Source: Eubacterium sp.
Lineage (GTDB): Bacteria; Bacillota; Clostridia; Lachnospirales; Lachnospiraceae
Length of the DNA stretch: 28,255 nucleotides
Assembly (NCBI GenBank): GCA_020844525.1
Contig: JAJGAH010000002.1
Coordinates: 1-28,255 of the forward strand
Direction of reading: 5' to 3'
In this document: piece after piece, positions 24,084-28,255 of the stretch
How the letters are laid out: every line of letters starts with the position of its first letter
How positions within the stretch are numbered: position 1 is the stretch's first letter
The notes under the pieces: generated by a model
The model's database searches: none
Seen by the model: the letters and a program-made list of their open reading frames with translations, nothing else
What the model was told of the DNA's origin: nothing
Program-made: the position numbers and the translations under genes

Positions 24084-25337
24084 TTATATAGTATATTTAT
24101 TTTTTTCTTCTTGAATATATTTTATGATTAGATCACTTATTTTATCACTGGCATCTCCAGTCTTAACCCATCGCAACTGTTTAGTCATTTGCTCTGTTTG
24201 TTTTATGTAATTACTAGTATCAAACGAAGCTATTTTATCTTCCATTTCCCGATTGTTTCTAATCACAACAAACGGCACTTCAATATCAAAGTCCGGTGCC
24301 ATCTGCTTATTACTTGTTATAGTATCGTCATCATGTATCTCAAAGCAAAGGTTCCCACGATCTCCTACATACTCTTCTATATCGTCCATATATAGAAATA
24401 CCGGTATGCCATAGGCTCCTGCCTCAAATCCTACTGAACTGAAATCTGTTACTACGGCATCTGAGGCTGCTATAAGCCAATTCGTATCGTCCTCTTTGCT
24501 TACATCTATTACACTTGGATTGGAGACACTTTGGGTTGCAGCCAGCTGTGGATGTAATTTTTCAAGTACATACCATTCTCCACCAAATTTCTCATGCAGA
24601 GACTTTTTCAACAGATTTATATCTATAGAGGTCTGCTCTGAAAAAACCTGCCTGTTTATTTTCATTCCTGACTCTCTATATGTAGGAGCATAGAGCACAA
24701 TCCTACTATCAGATGGAAGCTTGTATTTTTTTCTGACAGAAGCCCTAACCTCTTTTCTATCATAAGACATCACATCTTCTCTCGCCTGACCGAGCTTTAG
24801 AATCGTGCCATCATACACCATTCCTTTAACGAAAACCTCTTTCGACCAATCATTACTTACTATAAGGCGATCTATCATATCTGAATCATTCTTGCTGACC
24901 AGATAGGCTATCCTAGAAAATTTATCTCCACGCCATAGTCCTATTGGCTTGAAGCCAACACATCCATGCCAGGTATTTATGTAATACTGTTCTCTCCTCT
25001 TTACCGTCCCTAATGGCTTTCTATAATTATCTATCCAAACCTTCGACCGTGTCAGCCAGTAGGCACTGCTCCAGAGCGTATTTGGAACCTCTCTGATATA
25101 ATCTGGAAAAGTGTGCTCACCTGGCTTATTTACAAGCCAGACGAATTTGAGACTTGGGTCCTCTTTATGCAGTTCCTGTACTATGTACTTAGGATTGCAG
25201 CCGAAACCTCCCTTACCCTCGAAGGTGCAGACACTTATCAGCTTTTTATCGATGGGAAATATCCTGCATAAATAGAAGGCAGCACTGTAGAATGCTGCCT
25301 TTAATTTTCTATAGGCTATGTATTGGCGCTCATTCAT
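24084..25337 (-). CDS. CDP-glycerol glycerophosphotransferase family protein (TagB/TagF-like), 417 aa
   Basis: The protein is a GT-B-like alditol-phosphate transferase (Glyphos_transf family). Features are FEGKGGFGCNPKYIVQEL near residue 40, YINTWHGCVGFKPIG (about 119-133), KLGQAREDVM, VLYAPTYRESG (about 214-224) and VTDFSSVGFEAGAYGIPVFL then YMDD. Teichoic-acid enzymes of this family transfer glycerol- or ribitol-phosphate from a CDP donor to a membrane-linked glycan at the cytosolic face. Here the donor could be the product of one of the two cytidylyltransferase domains in the operon. The frame begins at GTG 25346, but AAAGGTG there is the ribosome binding site for the ATG at 25337. That ATG overlaps the LicD stop by eight bases (ATGAATGA), which indicates coupled translation. 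It lacks the module found in the next eleven genes. Confidence 0.9.
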   Translation of the reverse strand: MNERQYIAYRKLKAAFYSAAFYLCRIFPIDKKLISVCTFEGKGGFGCNPKYIVQELHKEDPSLKFVWLVNKPGEHTFPDYIREVPNTLWSSAYWLTRSKVWIDNYRKPLGTVKRREQYYINTWHGCVGFKPIGLWRGDKFSRIAYLVSKNDSDMIDRLIVSNDWSKEVFVKGMVYDGTILKLGQAREDVMSYDRKEVRASVRKKYKLPSDSRIVLYAPTYRESGMKINRQVFSEQTSIDINLLKKSLHEKFGGEWYVLEKLHPQLAATQSVSNPSVIDVSKEDDTNWLIAASDAVVTDFSSVGFEAGAYGIPVFLYMDDIEEYVGDRGNLCFEIHDDDTITSNKQMAPDFDIEVPFVVIRNNREMEDKIASFDTSNYIKQTEQMTKQLRWVKTGDASDKISDLIIKYIQEEKNKYTI

Positions 25338-26271
25338 AGTCCACACCTTTTTTTATGTGATGCTTCTTCATATACTTCTTCTGCTTCCCATAAAATGGAT
25401 AGTCGTGGGCTGCCTGGCCATTGTGAAAAGTCATGTAATCGTCGCCGTAGTGCTCCTCAAGCACTGCTTTATACCCAACGGGTACTGGAATTTTGATAAA
25501 CTCAAATGGCTGATAGATGACTGACTCAAAGTTTTCTATCGGAATAGAATAGTCCGCGCTCGTATTGCCATTGAACCTGTTGAACTGCAAGCCAGCCCTG
25601 CTGCATCCATCGTCTGCTCCATACATGCCTATTATAGAATCGGCGAGACCATAGAGCTGCGGAAGCACATCTTTTGAAGTATCTATCTCTATTCCCATGA
25701 CATCTTTAATCTTCTGGAGGATGTCATTCCTGTCCTGCTTCGAAGATTTGGCCTGCTGCCACACACCAATCCCAGCAAGGGCGAGTGCCAGTAGTCTGCT
25801 CTGCAGCTTCTGCGACTCGGGATTATCAGGCATCCAGTCTATAGGATATATGTCTATTCCTGTGATATATGGGCAGCCACAGAAATAGTCTGTATCTATA
25901 TGTCCCAGGTCTGCGTACGAATTTCCATTTGCAACCTCTGGAAAAATATTCATACGGTCGGAATTCCAGAACGACCTGAAGTAGAGTCCGTCAGGCAGCT
26001 CACTAGAAACAACACTCTGGAATTTATTGTAGTCTTCTCTCATGAAGGCTATATCGATGTCGTCATCCCACGGAATAAAGCCCTTATGTCTGATGGCTCC
26101 AAGCAGTGTGCCAAAATGTGCGAAATATTTAATCTGATGCCTCTGGCAGATATCATCAATTACTGAAAGAATCTTAAGCTCGGAAGCCCAGCAGTGTTTC
26201 ATTTCAGACGTAACTAAAAAGTCGTTTCTGACTTCCTCTTTATAAAAATTCTCCGGAACTTCAAACTTCAT
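25330..26271 (-). CDS. LicD-family phosphotransferase, 313 aa
   Basis: The LicD signature is clear: YFAHFGTLLGAIRHKGFIPW then DDDIDIAFMREDY (about 50-79), followed by GIDIYPIDWMPD (about 138-149). LicD proteins transfer phosphocholine, or related phosphoryl-alcohol groups, from a CDP-activated donor onto a sugar of a teichoic acid, capsule or glycan. GGGG precedes the ATG at 26271 by five bases. It lies next to a cytidylyltransferase fusion upstream and a CDP-alditol transferase downstream, consistent with a CDP-activated group attached to the surface glycan. Whether the group is choline cannot be told, as no choline kinase or transporter is in view. Length and motifs are normal. Confidence 0.92.
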   Translation of the reverse strand: MKFEVPENFYKEEVRNDFLVTSEMKHCWASELKILSVIDDICQRHQIKYFAHFGTLLGAIRHKGFIPWDDDIDIAFMREDYNKFQSVVSSELPDGLYFRSFWNSDRMNIFPEVANGNSYADLGHIDTDYFCGCPYITGIDIYPIDWMPDNPESQKLQSRLLALALAGIGVWQQAKSSKQDRNDILQKIKDVMGIEIDTSKDVLPQLYGLADSIIGMYGADDGCSRAGLQFNRFNGNTSADYSIPIENFESVIYQPFEFIKIPVPVGYKAVLEEHYGDDYMTFHNGQAAHDYPFYGKQKKYMKKHHIKKGVDYE

Positions 26272-26328
26272 TTAAACCCCATTCTTAAGCTTTCTTACTT
26301 TCACTTATTTTTATAAGCATATTTTTTG

Positions 26329-27690
26329 TCACTTGTTTTTGAACGCTGTCTTCTTATACTCGCTGTATTTTTCTATGATCTCGGCCATGACTATCGACTC
26401 CTTTGCAGTAAGCTTGTAACCGTTTCTGGAAAGTCCGGCTATTTTTCTAATGAATTCGCTGATCTCATATCTGAGTCCATCGCCTCGAAATGGCGGATCA
26501 TATGACTCGATCTTAGACGCGTCCTCATACCTGACCTCAAAATGCTTCATAAGCCACCACGGAGACTGCGCGAGTATGTATCCTTTCGTCCCCGAAATGA
26601 CAAGCTGTCCTTCGGTCTTAACGGCAACCCCTGTCCTGGCAGATGCCATTGCCCTGTCATAATATATTTCCATTTTATCATATATATCGACACCATTTTC
26701 ATCAAATATACTGTGAAAGGAAATATCTCTGTAATTCGTTCCGAGAAGCTTTATTATCGGCACCAGAACCGACGGGCCAAATTCATAAAAAGCACCTCCA
26801 TATTTTGCATCGGTTCTCTCCCTTGAATCTGCCGTCGCAAGCCTTGTGAAATCAGCCTCGATGTCTACGATCTCACCTATTTTACCACTTGTAGCTACAT
26901 TTATAAGTTCCTGAAAACCCGGACTATACGCTGCCTTTACAGCTTCAAGAAGCACTAATTCTTTTGATTCCGCAAGATTATAGAGGTCCTGTGTCTCATG
27001 CTTTGTAAAAGCCAGTGGCTTTTCTGAGAGGACGTGTCTGCCTGCGAGCAGTGCTCTCTTCGCATAATCAAAATGTGTCTCGTTTGGCGAAGCGATATAG
27101 ACTGCATCTATATTTTCAAGGAATTTCTCATAGTTCTTAGTTTCATATAGAAGTGATGGAAAACTCTTCTGACACACTTCCAGAGTCTCAGTATTTTTAT
27201 CTGAATTGTAGGCTGCTATGATCTGTGCGCCGCTGATGTATTTCGACTCGGACATAAATCGAGGAGCCATTCGCCCAGTCCCGACGATTCCAATCCGAAT
27301 CGGCTGAAACATATTTGACCTTATCGCCGTCGATGAGATATCCGGAGTACGCGGCAGATAGACCACTTTGCAGAACTGATTCAGATAGTCGAAAGTGCCA
27401 ACCCAGTCACTTCCGACTGTGAAAATATCAACTTCATATCTCTGGATGTCCTCTATCTTCTGACCCTCATGATCTTCTATTATAATCTGATCTGCGAATC
27501 CAGTGTCCTTTACATGCTGGACTCTCGTAAGCACATCCTCGACAACATTTATTTTTCCACGGTTCTCATCGAAGTGCTCTGAGGTGACACCTACGATCAG
27601 ATAGTCGCCAAGCGCCTTTGCGCGTTTCAGGAGATTGTAATGTCCCTGGTGGAACAGATCGAATGTACCGTAAGTTATAACTTTAGTCAT
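26329..27690 (-). CDS. Fusion of TagD-type cytidylyltransferase and Gfo/Idh/MocA oxidoreductase, 453 aa
   Basis: Residues 1-~128 are a glycerol-3-phosphate cytidylyltransferase-like nucleotidyltransferase: VITYGTFDLFHQGHYNLLKR (His14, His17), VGVTSEHFDENRGK and ISSTAIRSNM (118-127). Residues ~131-453 are a Gfo/Idh/MocA oxidoreductase: IRIGIVGTGRMAPRF as NAD(P)-binding loop, AVYIASPNETHFDYAKRALL and HVLSEKPLAFTK with the signature EKP (223-225). The pair in one chain suggests that an alditol-phosphate or a related compound is made by reduction and then activated with CTP, as for CDP-ribitol, where the reductase is however of another family. The order here is cytidylyltransferase first. The upstream region has AGAGAGAG near the ATG at 27690. 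It is followed by LicD after 57 bases without a terminator. Confidence 0.9.
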   Translation of the reverse strand: MTKVITYGTFDLFHQGHYNLLKRAKALGDYLIVGVTSEHFDENRGKINVVEDVLTRVQHVKDTGFADQIIIEDHEGQKIEDIQRYEVDIFTVGSDWVGTFDYLNQFCKVVYLPRTPDISSTAIRSNMFQPIRIGIVGTGRMAPRFMSESKYISGAQIIAAYNSDKNTETLEVCQKSFPSLLYETKNYEKFLENIDAVYIASPNETHFDYAKRALLAGRHVLSEKPLAFTKHETQDLYNLAESKELVLLEAVKAAYSPGFQELINVATSGKIGEIVDIEADFTRLATADSRERTDAKYGGAFYEFGPSVLVPIIKLLGTNYRDISFHSIFDENGVDIYDKMEIYYDRAMASARTGVAVKTEGQLVISGTKGYILAQSPWWLMKHFEVRYEDASKIESYDPPFRGDGLRYEISEFIRKIAGLSRNGYKLTAKESIVMAEIIEKYSEYKKTAFKNK

Positions 27691-27718
27691 AGTTATACTA
27701 TCTTTGATTCTCTCTCTT

Positions 27719-28198
27719 TTAAATATATTTTACCGGCAAATCCTGATCTTTTATCTCATTATAAATAATATACAAGGTGTTTAGTTTATCAGTATTTCCA
27801 GTATTCCTGTAAATATCCATCAACTTTTTTACCATACCCTTTTTATCCACTGTATCATATACCAAAAAAGCGCTGAGTGCTGGTAAAGATATCTCACCAT
27901 CAGCTATTTGCGCTGTAAGTTCTTCATACGCACTTTCTTCCATGCCAAGCTCCATGCGACGCAGAAGAAAACGTGTCTGTATATATTTGTGATGCATCTC
28001 ATCATAAGTCTTGCAGTCGCTAAAAAAATTTCTGCTGACACCTGCCATACTTTCACCTTCGTAAATTTTATACATCACACCATCAATAAGAAGATCTGTA
28101 TTTTTTGCACCACTGCTATTATATTTTATAATTAGTGTATGCTGATTAACCGCATTTTCAGCAATCAGCAGGTTATACCGCGGAAAAAATTTCCGCAT
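27719..28198 (-). CDS. Unrecognised protein, 159 aa
   Basis: I do not recognise this protein. It starts MRKFFPRYNLLIAENAVNQH, continues with a beta-rich part (TLIIKYNSSG, TDLLIDGVMYKIYEGES) and then a helical C-terminal two thirds rich in Leu, Glu and Lys. There are no membrane helices, no signal peptide and no catalytic motifs that I can name. TAA precedes the ATG directly in the same frame, and no strong ribosome binding site is visible, so the start may be translationally coupled to a gene that ends beyond the window. Another frame is open from the window edge to a TAA near 28157 and may be the end of that upstream gene. The stop lies 28 bases before the cytidylyltransferase fusion. Expression with the operon is likely; the role is unknown. 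Confidence 0.6.
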   Translation of the reverse strand: MRKFFPRYNLLIAENAVNQHTLIIKYNSSGAKNTDLLIDGVMYKIYEGESMAGVSRNFFSDCKTYDEMHHKYIQTRFLLRRMELGMEESAYEELTAQIADGEISLPALSAFLVYDTVDKKGMVKKLMDIYRNTGNTDKLNTLYIIYNEIKDQDLPVKYI

Positions 28199-28255
28199 TT
28201 ATATATAACGGCCGCATATCTGTGGTCAAAAACAGTACCTTGAAAAAAGCACAAA

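Overview
The window looks like a chromosomal stretch from a low-GC Gram-positive bacterium, most likely a Lachnospiraceae member (Butyrivibrio/Roseburia-like). The reasons are AT-rich coding, GGAGG/AAGG ribosome binding sites before nearly every start, an Rpn-type tail with KGIE repeats, a DUF4143 ATPase, and a glycan cluster mixing LicD, CDP-glycerol-transferase and WbsX-type proteins. Every gene I can support lies on the minus strand, so transcription runs from high to low coordinates. No rRNA, tRNA or CRISPR array was found.

Region A (28198 to 7134) is one long, tightly packed cell-surface glycan operon that enters the window already in progress. In transcription order it encodes a small unknown protein, a cytidylyltransferase-oxidoreductase fusion, a LicD phosphotransferase and a TagB/TagF-like CDP-alditol phosphotransferase. 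Eleven consecutive genes follow: FkbM methyltransferase, GT32-like transferase, radical SAM enzyme, GT2, WbsX/GH99-like protein, second radical SAM enzyme, rhamnosyltransferase-like GT2, GT4, GT2, a four-domain methyltransferase-kinase-cytidylyltransferase, and a TIM-barrel protein. Each of these eleven carries at its N-terminus, C-terminus or middle a recognisably similar ~90-residue Rossmann-like module (GAGxxG, then DNN, then a PxxL segment, then a second hydrophobic strand). One protein has two copies. A second, stand-alone TIM-barrel isomerase/epimerase ends the operon. The module, shuffled onto unrelated catalytic domains, is the most striking feature of the window.

Region B (7133 to 4337) is an accessory zone. 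It holds a frameshifted Rpn-type nuclease remnant, a terminator, a toxin-antitoxin pair whose YafQ-like toxin has a nonsense codon, a DUF4143 AAA ATPase with a palindrome-flanked promoter, an unidentified C-terminal gene remnant, and a second terminator of the same type.

Region C (4327 to 226) starts at its own promoter and holds a decayed CDP-3,6-dideoxyhexose segment: rfbH with an in-frame TGA, and rfbG cut off after 138 codons and followed by a frameshifted remnant. Two apparently intact genes follow, a CatB-like acyltransferase and a GT-B-like glycosyltransferase. The window ends in the 5' end of an IS256-family insertion sequence. The picture is a polysaccharide locus whose core operon is intact while its downstream flank has been eroded by recombination, point mutation and mobile DNA.
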